Assembly: GCA_016183775.1 (NCBI GenBank)
Contig: JACPDY010000014.1
Location: 1 to 64,000 of the forward strand
Source: Bacteroidota bacterium
Lineage (GTDB): Bacteria; Bacteroidota; Bacteroidia; JABDFU01
Length of the DNA: 64,000 bases
Direction of reading: 5' to 3'
Part shown: positions 25,694-35,614 of the stretch, in pieces
Layout: each line of letters begins with the position of its first letter
Numbering within the stretch: position 1 is the first letter of the stretch
Translations under genes and position numbers: made by a program
Notes under the pieces: generated by a model
The model's input: only the letters and a program-made list of their open reading frames with translations
The model's database searches: none
What the model was told of the DNA's origin: nothing

Positions 25694-26725
25694 ATGCTTG
25701 CATTTTTAATTTATAAATTAATCCTTGTAATAGCTGTGTTCAGTGTGTCACTGTTGGTTGCTATGTATTCCACATATGCCGAGCGCAAAGTGGCAGCCTT
25801 TTTACAGGATAGACTTGGACCTAATCGCGCCGGTCCGTTCGGGATATTGCAGCCTCTTGCTGATGGTGTGAAGATGTTCATGAAAGAGGAGATAATTCCT
25901 GATGTTTCTAATAAGTGGTTGTTTATTATTGGCCCCTCAATTGCAATGCTCACAGCTTGTATGACCGGTGTAGTTATTCCGTGGGGTGGAACATTAACTA
26001 TTAATGGCACACAGTATCCGATGCAGATCACTGATATCAATATCGGAATACTGTATTTATTGGGCGTTGTTTCAATTGGAGTGTATGGTATCATGATCGG
26101 CGGCTGGGCATCCAATAATAAATATTCTTTGCTTGGTGCTATTCGCGCTTCCTCACAAATGATAAGCTACGAATTGGCAATGGGCTTTGCTATCATAGCC
26201 CTGGTAATGCATACAGGTACATTGAGTTTGCGCGACATTGCCGCCATGCAATCCGGCTGGCATTGGAATATTATTTATCAACCGCTCGGATTTTTGATAT
26301 TTATTATATGTGCTTTTGCTGAGACCAATCGCGCACCTTTCGATTTACCTGAATGTGAAACGGAGTTGGTTGGAGGATATCATACTGAGTATAGTTCAAT
26401 GAAGCTCGGATTTTATTTGTTCGCAGAGTATATTAACATGTTCATATCATCTGCCATAATATCAACTTTATTTTTTGGCGGCTATAATATGCCATTCATT
26501 GGCCGCTTTGTTCATGATCCTAATTTGCTTGCTGTTTTAGGAACAGTGTTTTTATTCGCAAAAATTTTCTTTTTCATATTTTTGTTTATGTGGGTGCGAT
26601 GGACATTGCCGCGCTTCCGCTACGATCAACTAATGAACCTGGGGTGGAAAATATTAATTCCGCTATCCCTTGTAAATATTGCAGTAACTGGAATCGTAAT
26701 GTTTCTGGGAGGAAGGCTTCACTAG
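25694..26725 (+). CDS. nuoH: NADH-quinone oxidoreductase subunit H
   Basis: 343 residues with about eight membrane helices. It has the family motifs AERKVAAFLQDRLGPNR and ETNRAPFDLPECETELVGGYHTEYS in its loops (both split across the quinone cavity). It couples the peripheral arm to the membrane arm. The left arm of a heptad repeat starts on the base after its stop codon. Confidence 0.96.
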   Translation: MLAFLIYKLILVIAVFSVSLLVAMYSTYAERKVAAFLQDRLGPNRAGPFGILQPLADGVKMFMKEEIIPDVSNKWLFIIGPSIAMLTACMTGVVIPWGGTLTINGTQYPMQITDINIGILYLLGVVSIGVYGIMIGGWASNNKYSLLGAIRASSQMISYELAMGFAIIALVMHTGTLSLRDIAAMQSGWHWNIIYQPLGFLIFIICAFAETNRAPFDLPECETELVGGYHTEYSSMKLGFYLFAEYINMFISSAIISTLFFGGYNMPFIGRFVHDPNLLAVLGTVFLFAKIFFFIFLFMWVRWTLPRFRYDQLMNLGWKILIPLSLVNIAVTGIVMFLGGRLH

Positions 26726-27224
26726 AAAGTTGGCAAAGGGCAGTTGGCAGTTCGCAATGATTGTCAAGGCCTGATGTTAATTGTAAAACATTAAAAGGAT
26801 GGGATCTTTTAAAGATTTGACAGTTTATAAAAAGGCATTTTCTTTGTCAATGGATATTTTTAAAGCAAGCAAAAATTTTCCGGACGATGAAAAATATGGG
26901 CTTACGAGTCAAATAAGACGTTCGTCTCGTTCGGTATGTTCTAATATTGGGGAAGGATACAGGAAAAGAATATATAGTGCGCATTTTACCAGCAAAGCAT
27001 CCGATGCTGATATGGAAAATTCAGAAACTCAGGTTTGGTTGGACTTTTCTTTAGCTTGTGAATACATTACAAAGACAACATATGATGAGTTTACGTCAAG
27101 ATCCGAGGAAATAGGAAGATTAATTAATCATATGGTTGAAAATCCTGAAAATTATAAAGGTAAACTCATTAACAAAAATTAAAGTCGGAACTTTGCCAAC
27201 TGCAAATTGCCAGCTGCCAACTTT
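26726..27224. repeat. Split heptad-periodic inverted repeat enclosing the S23 gene
   Basis: The outer arms AAAGTTGGCA (26726-26735) and TGCCAACTTT (27215-27224) are perfect complements. AGTTGGCAAAG (26728-26738) also matches CTTTGCCAACT (27191-27201). The left arm keeps the 7-nt register, with GTT at offsets 4, 18 and 25. Read on the minus strand, the right arm shows GTT-like triplets at 5, 12, 19 and 26. The arms lie immediately inside the nuoH stop and nuoI start, with the S23 gene as the loop. Confidence 0.75.
26799..27182 (+). CDS. S23 / four-helix-bundle protein (23S rRNA intervening-sequence type) within the nuo operon
   Basis: 127 residues starting MGSFKDLTVYKKAFSLSMDI, with QIRRSSRSVCSNIGEGYRKR, the hallmark of the S23 family. 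Relatives are encoded in intervening sequences of 23S rRNA genes, and the fold is shared with Avd of diversity-generating retroelements. The biochemical role is unknown. It is not a complex I subunit. It sits between nuoH and nuoI, which are normally adjacent, with inverted-repeat arms on both sides, so it looks like a passenger of an inserted element. The frame is intact and follows the operon direction. Confidence 0.92.
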   Translation: MGSFKDLTVYKKAFSLSMDIFKASKNFPDDEKYGLTSQIRRSSRSVCSNIGEGYRKRIYSAHFTSKASDADMENSETQVWLDFSLACEYITKTTYDEFTSRSEEIGRLINHMVENPENYKGKLINKN

Positions 27225-27230
27225 TAAAAA

Positions 27231-27833
27231 ATGCTTACAAACAGGTCTGAAATAGTAGTAAAAAAAGAAATGTCGCTTATTGAGCGGTTGTACATCCCTG
27301 CTATTTTAAACGGCATGCGTATAACATTCAGTCACTTCTTTAAAAAGAAAGCCACGATAAATTATCCCGAAGAAAAGCGTCCCTTTAGCGGGGTATACCG
27401 CGGACAGCATGTTTTAAAGCGTGATGATGCAGGAGCTGAGCGTTGTACGGCTTGCGGTTTGTGTGCAGTTGCATGTCCGGCTGAGGCGATTACAATGACG
27501 GCAGCTGAGCGCAAAAAGGGAGAAGAGGCACTATATCGTGAAGAGAAGTATGCGAGTGTATATGAGATCAATATGTTGCGTTGTATATTCTGTGGATTAT
27601 GTGAAGAGGCCTGTCCGAAGGAAGCGATATTCCTGACCGACCGTATTGTTCCTTCAACTTTCACACGAGATGAATTTGTTTATGGAAAAAATATATTGGT
27701 GGAACCTGTTGATAAAGCCAAGCGGATCGATGTAACCAAACGTCAAACCCAGGCGGTATTAGAATTTAAAAAACATCCGGAGTTTGCACATAACAAACTT
27801 TACGATGGGAAACAGTTAAAACAAAAACATTAG
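27231..27833 (+). CDS. nuoI: NADH-quinone oxidoreductase subunit I
   Basis: 200 residues with two [4Fe-4S] ferredoxin motifs: CTACGLCAVACPAEAI and CIFCGLCEEACPKEAI. It passes electrons between NuoG and NuoB. The start could also be the internal MSLIERL, 13 codons later. The gap to nuoJ holds only a degenerate GCCACTGCC-rich remnant of a gap repeat. Confidence 0.95.
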   Translation: MLTNRSEIVVKKEMSLIERLYIPAILNGMRITFSHFFKKKATINYPEEKRPFSGVYRGQHVLKRDDAGAERCTACGLCAVACPAEAITMTAAERKKGEEALYREEKYASVYEINMLRCIFCGLCEEACPKEAIFLTDRIVPSTFTRDEFVYGKNILVEPVDKAKRIDVTKRQTQAVLEFKKHPEFAHNKLYDGKQLKQKH

Positions 27834-27894
27834 GCAATGTATCTGGAGTTGTGGTATACTGCCACTGCCTCCTGCCACTGCCAACTTTAAAGTT

Positions 27895-28395
27895 ATGACA
27901 GTATATTTATTTTATCTGCTATCTTTCATCGCCATCATAAGTGCGCTTATGGTTGTGATTTCTAAAAATCCGGTTTACAGCGTATTGTTTCTGATCATGA
28001 CCTTTTTCGCGATCGCGGGTCATTATGTTTTACTTAATGCCCAATTCCTGGCGGCGGTTCACGTGATCGTTTACGCCGGAGCCATTATGGTGCTGTTTCT
28101 TTATGTGATCATGATGATGAACTTCAATAAGGAAGCGGAACCGAGTAAAACGGTCTTCTCTCAGATAATTGCAACCATTGCAGGAGGTATTTTACTGATC
28201 ACACTGGTAGGTGCCATTCGCATTTATGATATTGAATTTGCTATAAGCACCAATGCCACAAGCATCGGGCTTATAAGCAATTTAGGAAAGGTGTTATTCA
28301 GTAAATTTTTATTGCCCTTTGAAATTTCATCGTTGTTGTTTTTGGCAGCGATGACAGGAGTGGTGCTTTTAGGAAAGAATAATACTCATTCATAA
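27895..28395 (+). CDS. nuoJ: NADH-quinone oxidoreductase subunit J
   Basis: 166 residues with five membrane helices. It has SKNPVYSVLFLIMTFFAIAG and VYAGAIMVLFLYVIMM, the family hallmarks near the pi-bulge helix. It belongs to the membrane arm. It is 3 bp from nuoK. Confidence 0.96.
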   Translation: MTVYLFYLLSFIAIISALMVVISKNPVYSVLFLIMTFFAIAGHYVLLNAQFLAAVHVIVYAGAIMVLFLYVIMMMNFNKEAEPSKTVFSQIIATIAGGILLITLVGAIRIYDIEFAISTNATSIGLISNLGKVLFSKFLLPFEISSLLFLAAMTGVVLLGKNNTHS

Positions 28396-28398
28396 ATC

Positions 28399-28716
28399 AT
28401 GCAGACGTCGTTACAAATACCTGTAAATCTATACATACTGCTTAGTGCGGTTTTATTTTCAATTGGAGTCTTTGGTGTGCTGCTTCGTCGTAACGCCATC
28501 ATTATTTTTATGTGTGTCGAGTTAATGTTAAACGCTGTAAACTTGTTATTGGTAGCATTCTCAACTTACCTTGGTGATGCCGATGGCCAGGTATTTGTTT
28601 TTTTTATTATGGCGGTAGCGGCAGCTGAAGTGGCCGTTGGGCTTGCGATATTGGCTATGATATATAGAAATACCGGCTCTGTTGATATTGAAGTGTTGAA
28701 TAAGTTGAAGAATTAG
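28399..28716 (+). CDS. nuoK: NADH-quinone oxidoreductase subunit K
   Basis: 105 residues with three membrane helices. The conserved glutamate lies in [13 protein letters not shown], with a second in [11 protein letters not shown]. These are part of the proton path. It is related to MrpC of antiporters. Confidence 0.96.
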   Translation: MQTSLQIPVNLYILLSAVLFSIGVFGVLLRRNAIIIFMCVELMLNAVNLLLVAFSTYLGDADGQVFVFFIMAVAAAEVAVGLAILAMIYRNTGSVDIEVLNKLKN

Positions 28717-28728
28717 TTTTTTAAATTT

Positions 28729-30624
28729 ATGATAAAATTAATTACCTTAATTCCTTTATTGCCGCTTATAGGATTTCTTATTACCGGGCTTTTTGGTAAA
28801 AAAATGTCAAAAGGACTTGTCGGATTTGTTGCCTGCGGAAGTGTATTGGGAGGGTTTGTTATATCGTTACTTGTTTTTTTGCAGGTACGCTCGCTGGAAT
28901 CACATTCTATAACAGTTAATTTATTCGATTGGATATCATCCGGCAAGCTGAATGTTTCTTTTTCATTTTTAGTTGATCCGCTTTCCGCCTTATTCCTTCT
29001 CATCATTACCGGTGTTGGCTTTTTGATCCACGTTTATTCGGTTGGTTATATGCATGATGATGAAGGTTTCTCCCGTTTCTTTGCTTACCTCAACCTGTTT
29101 GTGTTCTTTATGTTATTGCTGGTATTGGGTTCTAACTACTTACTCATGTTTGTGGGTTGGGAAGGCGTAGGATTGTGTTCGTATCTGCTTATCGGATTCT
29201 GGTTTAAGAACACCGCTTATAACAATGCCGCTAAAAAGGCGTTCATCATGAATCGCATTGGTGACCTTGGATTCCTGTTGGGCATCATTCTTATCTTCAT
29301 CACATTCGGAAGTACTAGTTATGCGGAGGTATTCAGCCAGGCGAAATTTTTCAGCTCGGAAAGGCCTGTTATCACTGCCATTACATTGTTGTTGTTTGTT
29401 GGCGCAATGGGTAAAAGCGCGCAGCTGCCATTATACACATGGCTGCCTGATGCTATGGCAGGTCCGACACCTGTATCAGCGTTAATACACGCTGCAACGA
29501 TGGTTACGGCGGGCATATATATGATCGCACGTTCGAATATATTATACACATTAGCCCCATTCTCAATGGGAGTCGTGGCATTGGTTGGTGTAATCACCGC
29601 TTTGTTTGCCGCATCCATCGGCCTGTTCCAGAATGATATTAAAAAAGTGCTGGCCTACTCAACAGTCAGTCAGCTTGGATTAATGTTTCTTGCGTTAGGT
29701 GTGGGAGCTTATACCGCAGGGGTGTTTCACGTGATGACACACGCCTTCTTCAAAGCTTTATTATTTCTTGGCGCCGGAAGTGTTATCCATGCCATGAGCG
29801 GTGAGCAGGATATCCGTAACATGGGCGGATTGAAAAAACATTTGCCGGTTACATTTACAACTTTCTTTATAGCAACACTGGCCATTTCAGGGATCTTCCC
29901 GTTTGCGGGATTCTTTTCAAAAGACGAGATACTGGCGCATACATTTGAGCACAATAAATTATTGTGGTTTCTCGGAACTATTACATCCGCCATGACGGGC
30001 TTCTATATGTTTCGTTTATTCTTCCTTACTTTCTATGGAGATTTCCGTGGGACTAAAGAGCAGGCACACCATTTGCATGAATCGCCTAAGTCAATGACTG
30101 TTCCGTTAATGGTATTAGCTGTGTTATCGGTTGTTGGCGGATTTGTTGGATTGCCTGCCGCGTTTCATATGCCGCACTTCCTTGAAGGATTCCTTGAACC
30201 TGTTTTCGCGGACTCCGACATGAAAATTTTGCCTGTCCACATGGATCACAATACAGAAATTATGTTAATGGCAATCGCCTTGGGCATTGCTCTGGTAATG
30301 ATTTATCTGGCCTATAGCTTTTATATTAAACAAAAACACGTTCCTGTTGCCGATGGGTCTGAAATTAATCCTGCTCAAAAGGTCGTGTATAATAAATATT
30401 ATGTGGATGAGCTATACAATGCAATATTCACCAAACCATTGGATTGGTTATCTGATAAGTTTTTCCGTTTTATGGAATTACGTTTTGTGGATGCTATCGT
30501 AAATTTTGTTGGTGATGCTGTTAATTGGTGCAGCAGCATGTTGCGATTGCTTCAAACAGGCAGCATTGCGTTTTACATATTAATTATGGTGTTGAGTATA
30601 GCGTTGATCTTATTTGTTAAGTAA
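28729..30624 (+). CDS. nuoL: NADH-quinone oxidoreductase subunit L
   Basis: 631 residues and about 16 membrane helices. It is antiporter-like, with the conserved LMFVGWEGVGLCSYLLIGFW and PDAMAGPTPVSALIHAATMV segments. The long C-terminal lateral helix region is present. It is the distal proton-pumping subunit. Confidence 0.96.
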   Translation: MIKLITLIPLLPLIGFLITGLFGKKMSKGLVGFVACGSVLGGFVISLLVFLQVRSLESHSITVNLFDWISSGKLNVSFSFLVDPLSALFLLIITGVGFLIHVYSVGYMHDDEGFSRFFAYLNLFVFFMLLLVLGSNYLLMFVGWEGVGLCSYLLIGFWFKNTAYNNAAKKAFIMNRIGDLGFLLGIILIFITFGSTSYAEVFSQAKFFSSERPVITAITLLLFVGAMGKSAQLPLYTWLPDAMAGPTPVSALIHAATMVTAGIYMIARSNILYTLAPFSMGVVALVGVITALFAASIGLFQNDIKKVLAYSTVSQLGLMFLALGVGAYTAGVFHVMTHAFFKALLFLGAGSVIHAMSGEQDIRNMGGLKKHLPVTFTTFFIATLAISGIFPFAGFFSKDEILAHTFEHNKLLWFLGTITSAMTGFYMFRLFFLTFYGDFRGTKEQAHHLHESPKSMTVPLMVLAVLSVVGGFVGLPAAFHMPHFLEGFLEPVFADSDMKILPVHMDHNTEIMLMAIALGIALVMIYLAYSFYIKQKHVPVADGSEINPAQKVVYNKYYVDELYNAIFTKPLDWLSDKFFRFMELRFVDAIVNFVGDAVNWCSSMLRLLQTGSIAFYILIMVLSIALILFVK

Positions 30625-30648
30625 TATCTGGTTAAGAAAAAATAATTT

Positions 30649-32118
30649 ATGATCGCTGTTTTACTTGTCTTTTTTCCACTTATAGCATCGTTGCTGGTTT
30701 TACTTGCAAATAATGCAATGGCAAAAAAGGCTGCATTATTCTTTTCTGTAATTGAACTTGTGATCACGGGCTATGCGTGTTACCTGATCCGTACACAACC
30801 CGACACGGCAATGCTTCGGTTTAATACCCCCTGGATCTTTGCAATGGGTATTAATTTTCATGTTGTATTGGATGGGATCAGTTTTGTGCTTGTGTTGCTC
30901 ACTAATATCCTGCTGCCGATCATAGTCCTTTCATCTTTTAAAAGGGAATTTAAAAATGCTAACGCTTTTTATGCATTGGTGTTATTTATGCAGATGGCAT
31001 TGGTTGGAGTGTTCATGGCAATGGATGGATTCCTGTTTTATATTTTCTGGGAACTGGCGCTTATTCCTATTTATTTTATTTGTTTGTTGTGGGGAGGCGA
31101 AGACCGCGCACGTATCACTTTTAAATTTTTTATATACACGTTAGTGGGCAGTTTGTTCATGTTGGTTGGGCTTATCTTTTTATATCAACATACCGGCCCA
31201 ACACATTCATTCGATATTAATGCTTTGTACAAAGCCGGTCAGGGCTTAACTTTAAAAGCACAAACATTTGTTTTTTGGTGCATGTTCCTGGCGTTTGCCA
31301 TTAAGATGCCGGTATTCCCGTTCCACACCTGGCAGCCCGACACATACACAACAGCACCAGCACAGGGTACTATGCTCCTTTCAGGTATAATGCTTAAAAT
31401 GGGAACGTATGGTTTGATCCGTTGGCTTATTCCTATGGTTCCGCTTGGCATTGCAGAATGGGGACAAACCGCTGTTATTCTTTCCATCATTGGGATTATT
31501 TATGCCTCTTGTATTGCTATTGTACAAAAAGATTTCAAGCGGCTTATCGCGTACTCATCCATTGCGCACGTTGGTCTTATTGCTGCGGGCACATTCGCGT
31601 TTAACATACAAGGGCTCCAGGGTGCAATGGTACAAATGTTCAGTCATGGTATAAATGTGGTTGGGTTATTTTTCATTGTTGATATTATCAGCTCAAGAAT
31701 GAATACCCGCGAAATAAGTCAGCTGGGAGGCATACGAAACGTAGCTCCGCAATTCGCGGTTTTCTTCCTGATCGTTTTATTGGGAAGCGTCGCACTCCCG
31801 CTTACAAATGGTTTTATCGGAGAGTTTTTATTGCTCAACGGTCTTTATCAATACAATGCATGGTATGCAGCAATCGCAGGATTAAGTGTTATCCTCGGCG
31901 CTGTTTATATGTTACGAGGCTATCAGAATATTATGCTGGGAGAAACAAATAAACTTACATTGGGTTTCGCGGACCTCGACAGAAATGAAAAGGCTGTTCT
32001 TATCCCGTTAATTATTTTAATTATTGGCTTAGGCGTGTATCCAAAACCTTTACTGGATATTACTCAGCCCGCATTGGAAAAATTAATTAATAGTTTTCAG
32101 GCGATAGTTAGCAAATAA
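30649..32118 (+). CDS. nuoM: NADH-quinone oxidoreductase subunit M
   Basis: 489 residues and about 14 membrane helices. The pump-glutamate segment is FYIFWELALIPIYFI, and TWQPDTYTTAPAQGTMLLSG is the conserved loop. It is an antiporter-like proton channel of complex I. The gap to nuoN keeps only one arm-like tract. Confidence 0.96.
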   Translation: MIAVLLVFFPLIASLLVLLANNAMAKKAALFFSVIELVITGYACYLIRTQPDTAMLRFNTPWIFAMGINFHVVLDGISFVLVLLTNILLPIIVLSSFKREFKNANAFYALVLFMQMALVGVFMAMDGFLFYIFWELALIPIYFICLLWGGEDRARITFKFFIYTLVGSLFMLVGLIFLYQHTGPTHSFDINALYKAGQGLTLKAQTFVFWCMFLAFAIKMPVFPFHTWQPDTYTTAPAQGTMLLSGIMLKMGTYGLIRWLIPMVPLGIAEWGQTAVILSIIGIIYASCIAIVQKDFKRLIAYSSIAHVGLIAAGTFAFNIQGLQGAMVQMFSHGINVVGLFFIVDIISSRMNTREISQLGGIRNVAPQFAVFFLIVLLGSVALPLTNGFIGEFLLLNGLYQYNAWYAAIAGLSVILGAVYMLRGYQNIMLGETNKLTLGFADLDRNEKAVLIPLIILIIGLGVYPKPLLDITQPALEKLINSFQAIVSK

Positions 32119-32131
32119 CGTAAGTTATTTA

Positions 32132-32157
32132 CAAACCTGAAACCTGAACCTGGAACT
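32132..32157. repeat. Single heptad tract, nuoM-nuoN gap
   Basis: The tract contains ACCTGAAACCTGAACCTGG. On the minus strand GTT recurs at 7, 6 and 7 nt. No matching second arm is present, so this is half of a gap repeat. Confidence 0.6.
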
Positions 32158-32162
32158 AATTT

Positions 32163-33548
32163 ATGATCGCATTACTTATTATATCGTTGTTGGGAGTAAA
32201 GGCAATGGGCGCTGAAATACTTAATTTCAAAAAGCCACTTCCATTTGCTGTATTACTGGGTTTGGCATTAGCTATTGGAGCAGGTGTTTATGAATGGAAC
32301 CACCCGGTTAATATATCCCTGTTCAACAACATGCTGGTATTTAACCATTATGCACTTGCATTTACAATTAGTTTATGCCTCATCACATTTCTTTGGTTTC
32401 TTTTATCACAAAATTATCTTGAAAGTGAAACGGCAGTAACGGATCATTATGCGTTGATCCTGTTTTCGTTGGCCGGGGCTATTATCATGACTTCGTTTGG
32501 TCATATGGTGATGTTGTTCCTGGGTATTGAGATCATGTCCATCCCGCTTTATGTTTTGGCGGGGAGCAATAAAAAAAGTCTTGCCTCCAATGAAGCGGCG
32601 TTCAAATATTTTTTGATGGGAGCTTTTGCCACCGGGGTTTTACTGTTTGGCATTACTTTAATTTATGGTGCAACAGGCTCATTTGATCTTATTGTTATCA
32701 GTGAGTATATTCTTCAGCATGCATTTGAAATGCCCGCATTCTTTTATGCAGGACTGATTTTATTGATAGCCGGCCTTGCTTTTAAGGTGTCGGCCGCTCC
32801 GTTTCACTTTTGGGCTCCCGATGTTTACCACGGATCTCCGAATGTGGTTACAGCTTTCATGTCCACCATTGTTAAAACGGCAGCCTTTGCGGCATTCTTC
32901 AGGTTGTTCAGCACTTGTTTTCATTCGGTTGAAAATTCCTGGAGCCAGGTAATTTGGGTAATGGCAGCGATCACTTTATTGCTTGGAAACATTACTGCTG
33001 TTTACCAGTTATCCTTTAAACGCATGTTGGCGTACTCAAGTATTTCACATGCGGGGTATATTTTGCTTGCTATACTTGCCATGAATAATTATTCCGCAGG
33101 AGCTATTTGCTATTATACATTGGCTTACTCTGTTGCGGGTATAACCGCGTTTACTGTTTTGCAACAGGTCTACGCACTAAAGGGCAATGATCTTATTGAA
33201 AGTTTTAACGGACTGGCTAAACGCAACCCTTTACTTGCATTTGCACTAACGGTATCTATGCTTTCGTTAGCGGGAATTCCGCCTACAGGAGGCTTCTTTG
33301 CCAAGTACACTATTTTTATTGCTGCAATAAATAAGGGCCATATATATCTTGTACTGATCGCCGTAATAGCATCGTTAATTGGGGTTTATTATTATTTCAG
33401 GTTGATCATTGCCGCCTATTTCAAACCTGTAAATGATGAAGCAGCAATTGAACTGAGTTTTCAGCATAAACTGCTGCTTATACTTACTATATTGATAACA
33501 CTCGCCTTGGGTTTATTTCCGAATTACATATTACATTTATTTTCTTAA
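32163..33548 (+). CDS. nuoN: NADH-quinone oxidoreductase subunit N
   Basis: 461 residues and about 14 membrane helices. It has FLGIEIMSIPLYVLAG with the conserved glutamate, and APFHFWAPDVYHGSP. It is the third antiporter-like subunit and the last gene of the operon. The next gene begins 9 bp after the stop and may be read through. Confidence 0.95.
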   Translation: MIALLIISLLGVKAMGAEILNFKKPLPFAVLLGLALAIGAGVYEWNHPVNISLFNNMLVFNHYALAFTISLCLITFLWFLLSQNYLESETAVTDHYALILFSLAGAIIMTSFGHMVMLFLGIEIMSIPLYVLAGSNKKSLASNEAAFKYFLMGAFATGVLLFGITLIYGATGSFDLIVISEYILQHAFEMPAFFYAGLILLIAGLAFKVSAAPFHFWAPDVYHGSPNVVTAFMSTIVKTAAFAAFFRLFSTCFHSVENSWSQVIWVMAAITLLLGNITAVYQLSFKRMLAYSSISHAGYILLAILAMNNYSAGAICYYTLAYSVAGITAFTVLQQVYALKGNDLIESFNGLAKRNPLLAFALTVSMLSLAGIPPTGGFFAKYTIFIAAINKGHIYLVLIAVIASLIGVYYYFRLIIAAYFKPVNDEAAIELSFQHKLLLILTILITLALGLFPNYILHLFS

Positions 33549-33557
33549 TTTTTTTTC

Positions 33558-34871
33558 ATGAAGTTTAAAGCGCCCAGCCTTGTCCTGCAAATTTTTGTCG
33601 GCATGGTGCTTGGTATTACAGTTGGCTATTTTTGCTGGCGGAGTGTATATGCCGGTATAGATATGTCTTCGATTGCAGAAGAGCAGGTAACGGCATTGCA
33701 AAACCAGGCTCAACATATTGGCGATAGATTCCAATTGCTCAGTGATATTTTTTTGCGGCTGATCAAAATGATCATTACCCCGCTGGTGTTTTCATTGCTG
33801 CTGGTAGGTATCGCTAAAGCCGGCGATTTTAAAGTGGTTGGCCGCCTGGGGTTAAAAACCATTTTATATTTCACATTCGCGGCACTGATCGCTTTGTCTA
33901 TCGGCCTCGTCATTGTAAATATCTTTGAGCCGGGAGCAGCAATGGATTTGCAAAAGGCATCATCAACAGTTATTGTTCAGCCCAAACCTTTTAACGCGAA
34001 AGATTTTATCAGCAATATATTTCCGGAAAGTGTTGTGGAGGAAATGACCAAAAATCATATCCTGCCTATCATCGTATTTGTGTTGTTCTTCGCTATAGCA
34101 ACAGCATCGATCGGGGAGAAGGGAAAAATAGTGATCGAATTTTTTGACGCTGTGGGTCATGTTATGCTGAAGGTGACCAATTATGTGATGAAGTTTGCTC
34201 CTTTCGCGGTGTTTGGTGCTATGGGTGCAATCATTACAACCAAGGGCCTGGCTATACTTACAGGGTATCTTAGTCTTATTGCCTGTTTTTTCGGAGGCTT
34301 GTTGTTCTTTGTTTTTGTTGTACTTACGGGCATTTGCCTGGTTATGCGGATCAACTTTTTCAAATTGCTTTCATACATTAAAGAACCTGCTTTGATCGCT
34401 TTCAGCACCAGCAGCTCTGAGGCGGCTATGCCTAAAACCATTGAAGCGCTTGAACGTTTTGGTTGCGGTAATCGCATTATCAGTTTTGTTCTGCCCTTGG
34501 GTTATTCATTCAACCTGGATGGATCAATAATGTATTCTACATTTGCTACCATGGCAATCGCCCAGGCGTATGGTATGTCGCTTACATTGGGGAATCAGAT
34601 CTCAATGATGCTGATGTTGATGGTAACCAGTAAAGGCATGGCCGGTGTGCCCCGTGCTTCATTGGTTGTTATTGCGGGAATGCTCGATACTTTTCATATT
34701 CCTGTAGAAGGACTAACATTGCTTCTTGCTATCGACTGGCTTCTTGATATGGGACGATCGGCCACCAATGTGGTTGGCAATGCCGTTGCAACAGCCGTTG
34801 TGTCGAAGTGGGAAGGAGAGCTTCATGAGTTTAAGAAGGAGAGGGACATTGATCATATAAAACTCGGGTAA
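33558..34871 (+). CDS. Dicarboxylate / amino acid : cation symporter (DAACS family)
   Basis: 437 residues and about eight membrane helices with two re-entrant loops. The serine-rich loop is FSTSSSEAAMPKT, the substrate region is SFNLDGSIMYSTFATMAIAQ, and the C-terminal motif is DWLLDMGRSATNVVGNAVAT. These are the GltP/DctA signatures for sodium- or proton-driven uptake of glutamate, aspartate or C4-dicarboxylates. Which substrate it takes cannot be told. It starts only 9 bp after nuoN and is likely co-transcribed with complex I. Confidence 0.93.
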   Translation: MKFKAPSLVLQIFVGMVLGITVGYFCWRSVYAGIDMSSIAEEQVTALQNQAQHIGDRFQLLSDIFLRLIKMIITPLVFSLLLVGIAKAGDFKVVGRLGLKTILYFTFAALIALSIGLVIVNIFEPGAAMDLQKASSTVIVQPKPFNAKDFISNIFPESVVEEMTKNHILPIIVFVLFFAIATASIGEKGKIVIEFFDAVGHVMLKVTNYVMKFAPFAVFGAMGAIITTKGLAILTGYLSLIACFFGGLLFFVFVVLTGICLVMRINFFKLLSYIKEPALIAFSTSSSEAAMPKTIEALERFGCGNRIISFVLPLGYSFNLDGSIMYSTFATMAIAQAYGMSLTLGNQISMMLMLMVTSKGMAGVPRASLVVIAGMLDTFHIPVEGLTLLLAIDWLLDMGRSATNVVGNAVATAVVSKWEGELHEFKKERDIDHIKLG

Positions 34872-34899
34872 CATCAACGAATAATTAGTGTAAAAGATT

Positions 34900-34967
34900 C
34901 AGATAACGAATGGTTACGAATTTACAAATGTTCCGTTATTCGTAAATTCGTAACCATTCGCTATCTG
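34900..34967. repeat. Long inverted repeat after the symporter gene
   Basis: 26-bp arms (34900-34925 and 34942-34967) with one mismatch. The left arm contains AACGAATGGTTACGAATTT. The 7-nt register of the nuo gap repeats is not obvious here. It may act as a terminator without a T-run, or be a different repeat class. Confidence 0.85.
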
Positions 34968-34995
34968 TACACCTTGCTTATAAATCCGTCATCCA

Positions 34996-35613
34996 TTGTT
35001 CTCAGATATTTGGAATTTTCTTAAAGAACTCACCAACCCGGAATCCATCATTACTTATGGAGGTTGGATGCTGCTGTTTTTTGTGGTGTTTGCCGAAACC
35101 GGTCTGCTTGTTGGTTTCTTCCTGCCGGGCGATTCTTTACTATTTACAGCAGGCTTGCTTTGCGGCATACAACTTTTCCCTGTAAATATTGTTTTTCTGG
35201 TAAGCGGCCTTTGTATTTCGGCAATAGCGGGAAATATTGCAGGTTATTGGTTTGGGAAAAGGGTAGGGCCCTCATTGTTTAAGCGCGAAGACTCACTTAT
35301 TTTTAAAAAAAGGTACGTTGAATTAACACGTGGTTTTTATGCTAAGCATGGAGGCAAAGCGCTTGTTCTTGGGCGCTTCCTTCCTATTATCCGAACATTT
35401 GCACCCATTTTAGCCGGGGTTATTCAAATTGATTTCAAACGATTTATGATATATAATTTGGTGGGCTCTGTATTATGGGTATTTTCTTTAACGCTAACCG
35501 GCTTTTTCCTTGGCCGCCAGTTTCCGTGGATCATTGATTACCTGGAATACATAGTTGTCGGTCTTATTATTATTACAATTATTCCGGTTATTCGAACTTA
35601 TCGAAAAAGGTAA
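34996..35613 (+). CDS. DedA family membrane protein
   Basis: 205 residues. It has the DedA/SNARE-associated core: ETGLLVGFFLPGDSLLFTAG, GNIAGYWFGKRVG, then FYAKHGGKALVLGRFLPIIRTFAPILAG with the conserved Arg residues. The start appears to be TTG at 34996, because no ATG occurs before the conserved core and the N-terminal FLKELTNPESIITYGG is typical. DedA proteins act as lipid (undecaprenyl phosphate or phospholipid) flippases. It stands between an inverted repeat and the TonB cluster. Confidence 0.9.
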   Translation: MFSDIWNFLKELTNPESIITYGGWMLLFFVVFAETGLLVGFFLPGDSLLFTAGLLCGIQLFPVNIVFLVSGLCISAIAGNIAGYWFGKRVGPSLFKREDSLIFKKRYVELTRGFYAKHGGKALVLGRFLPIIRTFAPILAGVIQIDFKRFMIYNLVGSVLWVFSLTLTGFFLGRQFPWIIDYLEYIVVGLIIITIIPVIRTYRKR

Positions 35614-35614
35614 T

